Part shown: positions 1-11,586 of the stretch, in pieces
Position numbering within the stretch: the first letter of the stretch is position 1
Layout of the letters: each line of letters begins with the position of its first letter
NCBI RefSeq assembly: GCF_964340395.1
Contig: NC_135567.1
Span: 18,213,806 to 18,277,805, forward strand
DNA length: 64,000 bases
Source of the DNA: Glandiceps talaboti
Taxonomy: Eukaryota > Hemichordata > Enteropneusta > Spengelidae
Direction: 5' to 3'
Notes under the pieces: model-generated
Told to the model about the DNA's origin: nothing
Database searches by the model: none
The model's input: the letters and a program-made list of their open reading frames with translations, nothing else
Made by a program: the position numbers and the translations under genes

Positions 1-185
1 TTTATTTTCATATCTATTTTCATATTTATGTTCATATCTATTTTCATATTTATTTTCATATCTATTTTCATATTTATTTTCATATTTATTTTCATATCTA
101 ATTTCATATTTATTTTCATATCTATTTTCATATTCATTTCCATATCTATTTTCATATCTAGTTACATATCTACTTTCATATTTAT
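1..185. repeat. Imperfect AT-rich array (TTTTCATAT..TAT unit, 12-18 bp)
   Basis: The window opens inside a tandem array of ATTTTCATATTTATTTTCATATC-type units, period about 12-18 bp, with scattered substitutions. It probably continues to the left of the window. The reading frame through it is an artefact of the repeat. Confidence 0.85.
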
Positions 186-478
186 ATTATTTTATTACAT
201 TGCAGCTCAAGGACGACATTTTAAGTAAAAGTCGCCTTGAAGTGGATTATTAATTTCTAATGGTTAACCAAGTACTACTTGGATAATAAAAATGTTAATT
301 CTTACTTGAAATTAATTTTTCACGAGGTGACATTAACTTTTACTCTTGAAAAATGTTCCCCTAAATGTAAAATTCAAATGTGTTGTGTTGTAGTCTACAT
401 TCATCAATTAACAAGAACTACACAGGACAATATGTAAATGGTCAATGTGTTTTCATTCTTTGATATCTGGATAAAAAC

Positions 479-860
479 TACAGCCTCTGCAGGATAAGCA
501 TGTACTTTGAATGAAGTTCAAGTTGAGGGAGACTTGGCTGTAATGGTTTTATGTAACAGCCTTTACAGAATGAGCGTGTACTTTGAATAAGTTGAACAAT
601 GAAGATCAGCAAGACTAACTACAATGATTTTGTTACAGCCTTTACAGAATGAGCATGTACTTTGGATAAGTTGAACACTGAAGATCAGCAAGACTAACCA
701 ATAATTTTGTTACAGCCTTTACAGAATGAGCATGTACTTTGAATAAGTTGAACAATGAAGTTCAGCAAGACTAACTACAATGATTTTGTTACAACCTTTA
801 CAGAATGAGCATGTACTTTGAATAAGTTGAACAATGAAGTTTAGTGACACTACCTACATG
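479..860. repeat. 78-79 bp tandem repeat, about 5 copies
   Basis: The words ACAGCCTTTACAGAATGAGC, TGTACTTTGAATAAGTTGAA and CAGCAAGACTAAC recur with starts at about 556, 635, 712 and 791, giving a 77-79 bp period. The first copy (about 479-555) is more diverged. Copies are 90 percent or more alike by eye, so the array is relatively young. Confidence 0.9.
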
Positions 861-1203
861 GTTTTAGGAAATGATAAATACAAAAAGATACCACACAATG
901 ATACCACACAAAGATATCTGCTTTGTATTTAATCAATTTTGACAACAGTAGCAGTATGCACACTACTGCTGCTATTACAAATACAACATTATAGATTAGG
1001 TAGATTTTGTCTAGAGGTTATCTATGGGGTTTGAATCTGAGGGTATCTTTACCCAACGTCTAGTACAATGAGGAGCTGTGGTCAAATTTCAAATTCAACC
1101 ACAGCCACCCACACAGTTATTAACACCATGTCTTTGTTAATCAATCACAGAATTCTGGCCAATGATAAGTTAGCATTCACTGAGGCAGTTACATAATGTC
1201 CAA

Positions 1204-1612
1204 ATATCTCATCTCATCTTATCTCATCTCATCTCATCTCATCCCATCCCATCTCATCTCATCCCATCCTATACCATCCCATCTCATCTCATCCCATCCC
1301 ATCCCATCCCATCCCATCTCATCTCATCCTATCTCGTCTCGTCTCGTCTCATCTCATCTCATCTCATCTCATCTCATCTCATCTCATCTCATCCCATCCC
1401 ATCCCATCCCATCCCATCTCATCCGATCTCATCTCATCTCATCTCATCCCATCACATCTCATCCCATCCCATCCCATCCCATCTCATCTCATCTCATCCC
1501 ATCCCATCCCATCCCATCTCATCTCATCTCATCCCATCCCATCCCATCCCATCCCATCCCATCTCATCTCATCTCATCTCATCCCATCCCATCCCATCCC
1601 ATCCCATCTCAT
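1204..1612. repeat. Pentanucleotide satellite TCATC/CCATC
   Basis: About 80 consecutive pentamers of ATCTC and ATCCC type, arranged in alternating blocks. All six frames are low-complexity (SHPIPSH); none is a gene. Confidence 0.95.
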
Positions 1613-2099
1613 TGAAACTTCATGCTCAGTTTCATATAATTTATCCCGGTAATCATAATTTCTATCACCAAATAATGCCACTATTTCTTTCGTTATCAAT
1701 TGTACTATCAATATTCATAATTAAATTGATTTATTGTTTTCATTTTTTATTATCTCTATTGATTAATGTAATTATATTTCTATATTGACATATTCAATAT
1801 CATTTGATTTATTGATTTAGTTTTGTAATTAATTTTGTTTTAATAATTCATATCTTGCACTAGATTCTTGTAAAGTTTACGATCAAAATATTGTTATGTT
1901 TATCAGTAAAATAGAGTTCGAAAGGGAAAATTCAAATTAATTATTTTCATGTAAAGTAAGGAAGATGTTTACCTTTGCAATTAAGAAATGCACCCAAATG
2001 GGATTTTGTATGTGGTAATGTTTATATACATTATATTGTATGTTTCTGGCATTTTAGATTTATTCCAGCCAAGCGAAGGATAATATAATGATATGCTGT
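1613..2099. other. AT-rich unique spacer between pentamer arrays
   Basis: No gene, RNA gene or clear repeat is visible here. It separates the TCATC array from the GTGTG array. Confidence 0.6.
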
Positions 2100-2620
2100 T
2101 ATATGATGTGATGGTTTGGGGTGGGGTGGGATGGGGTATTGTGTGGTGTGGTGTGGTATGGGATGGGTATGGCTTGCTGTTGTGTGGTGTGGGATAGGTG
2201 TGGTGTGGTGTGGTATGGTGTAGTATGGGTATGGCTTGGTGTGATGTGGTGTGGTGTGGTGTGGTGAGGCATGGCATGGCATGGCATGGCCTGGTGTGGT
2301 GTGGTACAGTATGGTATGGATGGTATTGTGTATGGTGTGGTATGGTATGTGGCTTGGTGTGATGTAGTCTAGTGTGGCATGGCATGGTGTGGCATATGGT
2401 GTGATATCGTGTGGTGTGATACCATGCGGTGTAGTGTAGTGTGGTGTGGCGTAGTATGATGTAGTTTAATGTGGTGTGACATTGCATGGTATGGTGTGGT
2501 GTGGTGTGGTTATGTAGTGTGGTGTGGTGTAGTGTGACATTGCATGGTATGGAATGGTGTGGTCTGGGGTGGTCTGGTCTGGTCTGGTCTGGTGTGGTGT
2601 AGTGTGGTGGCATGTATGAT
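2100..2620. repeat. Degenerate GTGTGG/TGGTG/TGGTA pentamer-like satellite
   Basis: Continuous, variable TGGTG, TGGTA and TGGCA pentamers. Frames through it (HTTPHHT on the minus strand) are repeat artefacts. Confidence 0.9.
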
Positions 2621-3153
2621 CTAATATATGATATACCACTTTTTGATATGCTCGTATGATATGGCATGATGCGATATGATTCTTGATATAATATGATACA
2701 ATATATGATATATGATATGCCACTACATAAGATGATATGATATGATATGATATGATATGATATATGATATGATATGATATGATATGATGTGATGTGATGT
2801 CATATGACATGATATGATATGATATGATATGATATGATATGATATGATATGATATGATATGGTATATGATCTGTGATATGACATGATATGATATATGATA
2901 TGATATGATATATGATATGATATGATATGGTATATGATATATGATATGACATGATATGATATATGATATGATATATGACATGATATGAAATGATATGATA
3001 TGATATATGATATATGATATGATACGACATGATATGTGATATGATATGTTATGATATGATATATGATATGATATGATATGATATGATATGATATGATATG
3101 ATATGATATGATATGATATGATATGATATGATATGATATGATATGATATGATA
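2621..3153. repeat. Pentanucleotide satellite TGATA (ATATG)
   Basis: Over 90 ATATG pentamers with local variants, becoming nearly perfect toward 3060-3150. It adjoins the TGGTG array at 2100-2620, so one block appears to have drifted from TGGTG to TGATA units. Confidence 0.93.
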
Positions 3154-4155
3154 CTGCATACTGGATAACACAAACTTATTTTGGCGTGTGATGTAGTGCA
3201 TGTTACTATCACCTTTATCCTTAGTATTATTATCGAGTAAGTAGCCGTTCGTGAATTTCATCTGAATTAAAGTTGGAGTTTCAATTTCCAGTTATAAACT
3301 ACTGAAACTACAACGAAATAGTAGATACACTGTTTCCAAATAACCATTGTTATTACATGCACCTTCCACAAGTGCGCGTACATGCTAGTGCATACGTGTA
3401 TGCAAATGATATGCAAATGAGGACGCCATCGTTCGTTGTACACGCGCATGATCACGATCGCACAATATGGAGGAGTGGATGGGGGGGGGGGGGCGTTTAC
3501 GGAAATTTGCCATTCTGTGTGAGTTTCAGAGTGGGTACTCAGGGGTGCATGTATTTGCAACCTTGCTTAAAGTGTTTTCTGCTGCACTTTCACTCGCCAC
3601 GCTCATGAAAGTACGGCCGCAGAGAACACTGCAAGCACTCGTGCAAATACCCCAACTACTCCGATCCACACGTCACTGGTTTCCCTCATAGTATGATGCA
3701 CTAATATTTTGGCGCAAAAGTTAACAAACAAGTATCAGCATTCTCAGAAGTACAATTCCACGATTTCTATATTCTGACGACTCATTTTGACATCAAGTTT
3801 TGGCGGGAAATGGACCCAGCAATGACATACTCGGATACAAATATACGATTTGTTGAAACAGATGATACTTTATCAGAATATGCATATTTTGGTATACTTC
3901 TATTTAGGAGACGTTGTTAGTCGTAAAATGATCGATCACATCCGTTGTACAGTATGAAACTGTCTTCGTACATACGTTAACCATATTTCCCTCTCTCGTC
4001 ATAGATGTCACATTTGCTGGTGTATGAACGAATGTTTCAGATTCATCACTCATAAAAAAAATACAATGCAGACTCAGCCGCTGCACATATATTTATTAAA
4101 ATGTGATAGTGGAGTTTTTACTCATAATCATCTACTATAGGACATACGGAGGAAC
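3154..4155. other. Noncoding spacer with G12 run and one GGCGGGAA word
   Basis: A run of 12 G lies near 3482-3493. GGCGGGAA is at 3802-3809. Short overlapping open frames on both strands show no protein character. No gene is called. Confidence 0.5.
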
Positions 4156-4470
4156 GTGTGTGTATGTATGTATGTATGTATGTATGTATGTATGTATGTA
4201 TGTATGTATGTATGTATGTATGTATGTATGTATGTATGTATGCATGTATGCATGCATGTATGTATGTATGTATGTATGTATGTATGTATGTATGTATGTA
4301 TGTATGCGTGTGTGTGTGTGTGTGTATTTGTGTATGTGTGTATGTATGTATGTATGTATGTATGTACCTACGTAAGCACGCACGTCTGCCTGCCTGTCTG
4401 CCTGCCTACATGCAGGTAGGTAGGTAGGTACGAATGCACGTAAGCAGACAGGTAGGTAGGTACATCTCGG
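4156..4470. repeat. Compound tetranucleotide microsatellite (TATG)n with TG, CTGC and GGTA tails
   Basis: About 50 TATG units with a TG-rich insert at 4308-4340, followed by CTGC, CCTG and GGTA tetramers. All frames are MYVCMYVC-type artefacts. Confidence 0.96.
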
Positions 4471-4714
4471 TAGTATTATGTATACATGTCTGAACGCAAA
4501 TGCAGATAATTTTAATCTATTTATGTATTAATTTATGCATGCATGTATTTATCTATTCATTCATTTCTGTAAATATAACTACTTTTAATTTTGACATATC
4601 TTTATCATTCCTGGTGATTATCTTTAAGTTATACATATGAAAAGCAAAAGTTCCTGGAATGATGAACATGTGTATAGAGTATTAACCTGGCTTTAGTTCT
4701 GTATAGATACATCG

Positions 4715-5018
4715 CATTGCATTAGAACCCAATCACTGCGGTTTTTCTGAGTTGCTAAAAACCTTGGGTAAGATTTGAACCACGACTGTGCCTCAGTCAA
4801 CCCAGCTGTATAATTGGGGACCTGGTAGGATAGAGGTTGCAATGTGAATGATTTAATCCTATGCACTTATAGAGGCTGCAAGGGACTGTATGCTCCCCAG
4901 GGAGTTGAGGAAGTGTAAAGGGCCGTTGTTCTGATTATAGATCCGAGCCAGGGGTAATAATTGTAAAACGCTTTGAGCAGAGTGGGAAAGTGCTATATAA
5001 GAACTAACATTATTATGT
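4715..5018 (+). mobile_element. tRNA-derived SINE-like element, 5'-decayed copy
   Basis: This segment matches, base for base over most of its length, the reverse complement of the element at 7173-7704. Shared landmarks in order are a decayed B-box region, a central TGCCTCAGTCAACCCAGCTG block, the block GCTCCCCAGGGAGTTGAGGA, and a 3' end with CTTTGAGC..GAGTGGGAAAGTGCTATATA. The tRNA-like head is largely missing. The 3' end resembles those of core-type SINEs that share a LINE tail (family knowledge); the family name is not established here. Confidence 0.75.
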
Positions 5019-5084
5019 CAGCAGGATTGATTGACAAAATATATTATCCAGTAAGGAACTGTTTTCATATCAGATTATATTACA

Positions 5085-5325
5085 TTTTGCCGCCAGTTTC
5101 TGACGACTCATTTGGACGACTTGCTTTGACATCATACTGTGACGTCATATTTTGACGACATGTTATATTTTGACGACTTATTTTATCATCACATTCTGAC
5201 GACTCAGTGTAAGACATATTTTGTACATTTTGACGATTATCCTGACGACTCATTTCGACGAGATGTTTTGACGACACATTTTGACACATATTGATAACAC
5301 ATAATTTTGACGACTTATTTTCTCA
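5085..5325. repeat. Degenerate minisatellite of TTTTGACGACTTATT units
   Basis: TGACGAC recurs about ten times at irregular 10-25 bp spacing; exact TTTTGACGAC is at 5150, 5168, 5266 and 5305. It starts about 65 bp after the SINE-like element. Confidence 0.85.
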
Positions 5326-6255
5326 CGAATAACCCCATTACTGTAATTGGCCATGTAGAAAATTAGTAACAGTATCCCATGAATGACACATACTGTTAAT
5401 TCCTTTTTCACTCAAAGAATGCATGACACGTTCAGCATTTCATTTCTTCTGGCCAAAGAACATCTAGCCCTTGCTTTCAAGACAGAAATATCAAAATATG
5501 CAATTATTATTCCACTTTCGCTTTTTAAAACATGTTACCGTTTGACGAAATGTTTTCCGCGTATTATTTTCACATCTACTTATTTTATAGAAATGTAACG
5601 CCAGCGTCAAGCTAAAAAAATGTGTTACTCAAGCGACCAACGTTTACGTGTCGTGCGTTCTAATTTGTTGACATTTTTGGCGCCTATCTTGTTCAAACCT
5701 AACTTATTATATAAGCAATTACTTACAAAAAATATTAGGAAATATTTGATAGCACTGAATCTTACAAACATATTTTACTTCTATTGAGTTTTAAATTCTG
5801 ACGATAATTTTTCCCGCGCATTGCTTTAAATTTTTCTCATCCAATACAAATTTACTCACCAATGATTGCAGAAATGCACATGTAATACCAATCACGCTAA
5901 CAGATGTGTGCTACGTGTTGTATTTTGACGACACCCCTTTTCCCGCGTCGCACGTACAATACCGTCTCGTTTATTTCTCAAGCGTACAACTAATTTTGTG
6001 GCAGGTGATAGTTTTGATCAGACAAACGTCACAAACTTGATACTATGAGGCTGTTTGGTGTGGATTCTATTTCACGCTACATCACTCAGTCCATGTATTG
6101 CTTATCATTCTTGTAAACTGAACAGTTCATGTACAATTCTCCTTCGACTTGGCAGTACCCATGGCACACCATTCCCTTGATACAAGTTCCGGTATCTCTA
6201 TATTTCTATACATAGTTTTACTAGCTAACATGTATGTCAGCTTTGGGACCTTCAA
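5326..6255. other. Noncoding spacer, no gene seen
   Basis: A TTTTGACGAC word (near 5922-5931) and two TTCCCGCG words occur here. No protein-like frame, RNA gene or mobile element was recognised. Confidence 0.5.
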
Positions 6256-6618
6256 ATGACACAACCTGCGTTTTGGTTCCGGTTACCCGACCCCACCTAG
6301 TTTTTCATGCCGACCCTAAACTTGTAGTACGTATATTCGAGAAAAGAATTAAGGAAATCGAGAAGTCTTGCAAGAAATAGTGGATGCTGAAACTGACATC
6401 AAATTAAAAAGACAATATACAACAGTTCTTCCAATCTGTAATGGCTGTACATCTGATATGAAGAAACCAATAACACTGAGACCATATGGAAAACAACGGA
6501 AAACATAACTACCTGAACTAGACACTCACATAAGGAATATATATATATATATATATATATATTACGCTTTGCCACTGCGGTATAGAGCACTGTCTTAGCA
6601 GATTGATATTCACCGAGT

Positions 6619-6775
<157 letters not shown>

Positions 6776-6950
6776 TTTTGGTAGTACTGGAACTCTTTCT
6801 TGGTTGTAACTCGGAGTTTCAAGCATAGTTTTTTTTTAATTGTCTGATGATCGCACTATGCGTGAAAGAAAGAGTTCCAGTACTACCAAAACTATTACGC
6901 TCTGCCACTGCGGTATAGAGCACTGTTTTAGCAGATTGATACTCACCGAG

Positions 6951-6952
<2 letters not shown>

Positions 6953-7004
<52 letters not shown>
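6953..7004. repeat. (TA)n microsatellite
   Basis: About 25 TA units directly after the second 60-bp segment copy. Confidence 0.97.
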
Positions 7005-7008
<4 letters not shown>

Positions 7009-7172
7009 AAATAAAATATCTCCCTACTCCACCTATTATAAAATTGAGCGTAATCGGAACCATACATTTTTTATTAGGCCTTAGGAGCATTTTTACTCGA
7101 GTGAAACACTTAGTCAAAGCCTCGATTAATACGATCTCCATGTCGAAGCATACTTTCCATGATATTAAGCAT

Positions 7173-7704
7173 AATGTCAGTTTTTTTACATAGCACTTTC
7201 CCACTCTGTGCTCAAAGCTCTTTACAATTATTACCCCTGGCTATATCGGCACAACGGCCCTTTATTTATACTTCCTCAACTCCCTGGGGAGCATACAATC
7301 CATTGCAGCCTTTCTAAGTGCATATGATTAAAGCATTCACATTGCAACCTCTATCCTATCAGGTCCCCAATTATACAGCTGGGTTGACTGAGGCACAGTC
7401 GTGGTTCAGATCTTGCCCAAGGACCTTTGCTCAGCCACTCAGAAACAAACGGCAGCGATGGGGTTCGAACCTGCAACCTGCAGATTCCAAGCCGGCCACT
7501 CTAACAATTCGCCAATCATGACTCCACAACCGTACCCTGCACATTCCAACCGGCCATTCTAACAATTCGCCAATCATGACTCCACAACCTGCAACCTGTA
7601 GATTCCAAGCCAGTCACGCTAACCATTCACCCATCATGACTTCAAACCCTGCAACCTGTAGATTCAAGGCCGGCCACCCTAACCATTTACCCATCATGAC
7701 TACA
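7173..7704 (-). mobile_element. tRNA-derived SINE-like element with a four-fold repeated head
   Basis: On the minus strand the element reads head to tail from 7704 to 7173. The last head copy has A-box-like GAATGGTTAGAGTGGCC and B-box-like GGTTCGAACCC (around 7461-7510), spaced as in a tRNA. The body and 3' end (7173-7455) are the reverse complement of the copy at 4715-5018 and end in GAGTGGGAAAGTGCTATGTA. The head unit (ATGATGGG.GAATGGTTAG...AATCTGCAGGTTGC) is repeated about four times at a 58-60 bp period between 7462 and 7704. Confidence 0.78.
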
Positions 7705-8003
7705 AGAATCGTCTCCTGGCAGTGATATCACAGCTAATGTATCCACCGACATCTTAGAAAACACGTGAAACATTATGCAAACTCATCTTATTTGCATTCT
7801 GCATCAATTTCCATGTTTGAGATGTGTCAGTGTAGCAAGTGATGTTTAAGTATACGTTTCATTAAGTAAATTCTAACAGGATCAGCAACATATGCAGCAC
7901 ATAGTGTTTGTTTTCTTTCCCACCCTCTCTACATCATTTGTTTTAAGGACGCATTTATCTCTACCACTCTTGGATATACGATAGTGTGAAAGAGACGGAA
8001 TGC

Positions 8004-8175
<172 letters not shown>

Positions 8176-8234
8176 TTAGTCTTTAAAAACGCTCTGAGTT
8201 CCAATAACATAGCTGCTATATGATGACATGTATG

Positions 8235-8449
8235 ACAATGATGACATTCTCATCGTCGGAAACCACAACCTGTTTTACGGCACCGTCCAAGACGCATCGC
8301 CGTTCCTTATTTCGCATTGTCGTGGAAGAAATAACAGCTCTCGTTTGCGAGAATATGAGGTCCTACACGTGTCCCGAATTCATATGTCACTCAGTATACA
8401 GAGTAATGTATTCAAGGACAGTGTTTTCATCATTTGTACTAAGATAGGC
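8235..8449 (+). other. Short protein-like open frame, possible exon or gene relic
   Basis: The frame runs DDILIVGNHNLFYGTVQDAS... to a TAG at 8447-8449, with mixed third-position bases and unusually high GC for the window. It sits just after the GA microsatellite. A second plus frame is open over the same stretch, which weakens the coding case. I recognise no domain. It may be a decayed coding fragment, a mobile-element piece or chance. Confidence 0.2.
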
Positions 8450-8679
8450 TAGTAGACGAAACTGATTATTGATTCGTGTTTACTGGTAAACACTTACTGT
8501 GTACACGAATGTTTTCTGAACATTTAGTGACACGTGACTTGAGAATAGACCTGCTATCATTGTGAATATAAACAGAGAGGGAAGAACTATCATTCTGAAA
8601 ACAATATTTTGTGTATTCATTTATTTTACCTTGCGGTCTACCTTGGGAGCTTCTTCTTTATTTTTAGAACCTCATGGTC

Positions 8680-9340
8680 AAATTTTGTTTGATCGAATCT
8701 GCGCCTTGAGCACTTTATCAATAATTACGCAATGATCATATCGAGGTCAGAGGTCGCAAAGTCGCAGACTACAAAATGTAATACCCCGGTTCGAATCAGA
8801 TGGCGACATCATGTATTAGACATTCGGTCCGATAAAATGTTCTGGTGATTACTATTTGATTGTACTAGCATCTCTCAAAATTAATGTTATCAACGATATT
8901 GAAATGATCGGACATCCAAGTCAAAGGTCGCAAAAATGCAGACGACAATTCAATCTTCATTTCACATCCATGAACAACCAAACATTTATTGGACTTCACA
9001 TACGTTTCCATTGTACTGCACTATTTGATCGAATTTGCAAACAAAACCAAACAGTTTTCTAGCTATATTGGCATAATAGCAAGGTTAAAGGTCGTAGAAT
9101 CGCAGACGATAAAATTTCGATTCACAATATACTAGATTTTAATTATTTGAAGTTTTCATAGTAATCGATATATTATTACGCTAAACGTGTCATGTGACAC
9201 CCTCGATTCTAGTTGACTGTAGATTAATTCGCTTACTCCTTTACGCAGTCAGCCATGGACTGTAACAAAACACGCAATAAGCTCACCCCTTCTCGCATTT
9301 CGAGGGTCAAAGCCTGTCACACTGCGAGCCAATTAATGAA
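8680..9340. repeat. Diverged tandem repeat, about 160-175 bp unit, 3-4 copies
   Basis: Equivalent blocks GAGGTCAGAGGTCGCAAA.TCGCAGAC (8744), CAAGTCAAAGGTCGCAAA..GCAGACGA (8918) and CAAGGTTAAAGGTCG..ATCGCAGACGA (9079) are spaced about 174 and 161 bp. Flanking words such as TTTGATCGAATCTGC (8690) and TTTGATCGAATTTGC (9025) also recur. A fourth weak match is near 9300. Confidence 0.7.
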
Positions 9341-9682
9341 TAGCCTAAATTTTCGATCAAAACATATCGCTGTCATGCACCTAATCCAAATTATAATAAT
9401 ATTCAGAAAGTGTGGTTGGTGTCAATTGTTTTCCATAACAAAATTCAACTCAAAATTATCTTCGGATAAATTGTGGACAGCTGCAAGACAGGGAGTTGTT
9501 AGTGTTACTTTTCAAAAAAAATTCAAAATGATCTGATATTTTTTAGGAAAAAACATAACAAGGGGATCTCAGTACCAGTAAAGGTGCCTTTAAATCACTG
9601 ATGCCATTGAACTTGACTATAAAGAACAAAATTAGACATTCGTCTATACATTCAACTAATATAAATATATGTCGTCAGCTCA
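9341..9682. other. Noncoding spacer, nothing recognised
   Basis: AT-rich sequence; short frames without protein character. Confidence 0.5.
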
Positions 9683-10043
9683 GGCCAAACAAAACAAATG
9701 TTTACTTCCGATTACGCTCAATTTTAGAATAGGTGGGGTAGGTAGATTCTTTTTCATATGCGAGTGTCAAATTCAGGTTTTCCGTTGTTTTCCATATGGT
9801 CTCTGTGTTATTGGGTTCTTTTCATCAGATGTACAGCCAGTACAGATTTTAAGAACATTTTCATATTGTCTTTTTAAGTTGATGTCAGTTTCCGCATCTA
9901 CTATTTCTTGCGAGACTTCACAATTTTCGCGATTTTATTATTTTCTTCTCGAATGTGTAAAAAAGTTTTGGGTGGGCGTGAAAACTCGGTGGGGTCGGGT
10001 AACCCGAGCCATTTTTTTCTCTTTATTGTTTTTAATGGCACAA
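9683..10043 (-). mobile_element. Harbinger/Tourist-like MITE copy 2 (inverted)
   Basis: The reverse complement of this segment follows the copies at 6256 and 59052: inverted ends TTCCGATTACGC (9706-9717) and GGGTAACCCGAGCC, and an interior with TCATCAGATGTACAGCC and ATGTCAGTTTCCGCATC in the same order. GGCC lies at 9683 where the outer end is expected; the other outer end is degraded. The open frame across it is not a gene. Confidence 0.7.
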
Positions 10044-10094
10044 GTATGTAAGCCAAATGACAATAATTTATGTCACTTCACATATTCACTAACA

Positions 10095-10310
10095 TTATTG
10101 TTCCATGGAGGGAACTATTTTTGGCAGACGACAGAAAGTGTTCTCGACACGGGCAATACTATTAATTAGACCCTTCTAAATTTTAGATTATTAGTTTTCC
10201 CCAAGCCTATAAAGATTACACATTTTATCCCACCCACATTATTAACTGAAATTTGTTTTTACATGGCGGGAATATTTTGGGCAGACGACAGAAAGTGTCT
10301 ATCAACAACG
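10095..10310. repeat. Diverged tandem duplication, about 157 bp unit
   Basis: CATGGAGGGAACTATTTTTGGCAGACGACAGAAAGTG at 10104 onward recurs as CATGGCGGGAATATTTTGGG plus CAGACGACAGAAAGTG at 10262 onward. One unit therefore joins the GGCGGGAA and CAGACGAC words that are dispersed elsewhere. Confidence 0.7.
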
Positions 10311-11476
10311 CATGGTCGGGTTTGCTCAGGTATGGTACTTTTTGGAAGCATGAATTAATTGCCTTTTCCAGTAATTCGTTGCTCATCTATCTTCATGCCC
10401 CCCGCAGACTTTCTCCACCTGAGGCAGCGTCTTGACAAGGCAAGCAATAAACGTTCTCTCCAAGTGACATGAACATTTCACGCTATGCCACGGATGTGAA
10501 ACATTTACCTCATCCAAGGGAGTAACAATGGTATTATCCACGAAATAAACTTGTCTTGGTGACGGCTCGTTAAATTAAAACCCCACTATCACGTTCACGG
10601 GGCTTGCGCGACCTGACGAGTCGTACAAAATCACCAACTTGGGAACAAATATCTGTAACTGTCACAGCACGACCAAGCTCAAACATTGTTAAATGATTCG
10701 GTACTTTTGACGACAAGTTGAATTCTTTCCCGCCAAAATAGTCACTTCTTCCGGCGGGCAAAAAAGACATAAACTTTTATGAATATATATGTCTCAGTCA
10801 AAGACATGATAACTGGTGACAGCACTTTCTCATAATTGTGGTCGGCAACGTCGTAACCATAGAAACGGTACGGGTTGCAAACGTTGTCAAGACAACAGTC
10901 GATGGTATCTCTGGATTTTGTCGTATACTATTTACGCAGCCAGTGAGGCGAACAGTGACTGACGTGCCGTATGATTAGACGAACGATTCCAGGGATTGAT
11001 TTAACTCACATTTAGGCTGACAGCTGAACGAGCCAATGGCATGTTGCAAAACACATAACTCAGGGTCAAAGGTCGGGGCTAACCCTCAGAAATGGAACAA
11101 TGACAGGTCAATGTATACCAAATGTATGCAACAACATAGCGTGACCTCTGTGAACAATCAGATCCAAAAATAAACCAAAAATTACTCGTCAATGAAAAAG
11201 TTTCTGTTTACAATTATTCAGTATTTATTTTTGGACTACATTACTCTCTGTATAAATAAGAAATCGGTCTAGTAGAATTACCAAACACTTAACTGTCAGA
11301 AATCGCGAAAATTAAAATCGCCTTCAGCGATCTGTTGTTACTATAGCAAAAAATGTGAAAAACATCGAAGCGTTACGGGGTTGAATACTTGTTTTTCGAT
11401 TTGTCGTCAAAATGAACGAAATGCGGATGTTTGAAGCAATTACTTCGGACAGAAATCTGGTTGCTTCGTGTATAAG
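10311..11476. other. Noncoding spacer with motif words
   Basis: TTTTGACGAC (10705-10714) and TTCCCGCC (10727-10734) occur 12 bp apart; a direct-repeat nuclear-receptor-like GGGTCAAAGGTCG is at 11063-11075. No gene is seen. Confidence 0.5.
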
Positions 11477-11586
11477 CTAGTCTAAAGCGGGATCTAGAGT
11501 CCAGTGATGTGGGGATTGTTTGGCTATCTAGGGAAGGCGTGAGCCAACAAACTCCACACCACTGGACTCTAGACTAGATCTAAGCG
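11477..11586. repeat. Imperfect foldback (inverted repeat, about 40-bp arms)
   Basis: GAGTCCAGTGATGTGGGGA (11497-11515) is the inverse of the CTCCACACCACTGGACTC block (11552-11569). The outer arms carry CTAGTCTAAAGCGGG and, inverted, CTAGATCTAAGCGGG shuffled in order. The loop is about 20-30 bp. It could be a foldback element relic. Confidence 0.6.

Noticed and set aside
1196-3212. Long frames SHPIPSH, HTTPHHT and YHIISYH
   Set aside because: They arise from the pentanucleotide arrays.
4103-4427. Open frames of MYVCMYVC and HTYIHTYI type (also at 35.8-36.4, 39.1-39.7 and 62.3-62.6 kb)
   Set aside because: They are translations of ATGT/CATA microsatellites with no unique sequence.
6836-7204. 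122-residue minus-strand and 117-residue plus-strand frames
   Set aside because: They run through the MITE, the TA repeat and the nested element fragments.
8784-8798. tRNA-like B box CGGTTCGAATCAG
   Set aside because: No A box at the right distance and no cloverleaf; it lies in a diverged tandem repeat.
9669-10169. 166-residue plus-strand frame
   Set aside because: It translates across the inverted MITE copy and its flank.
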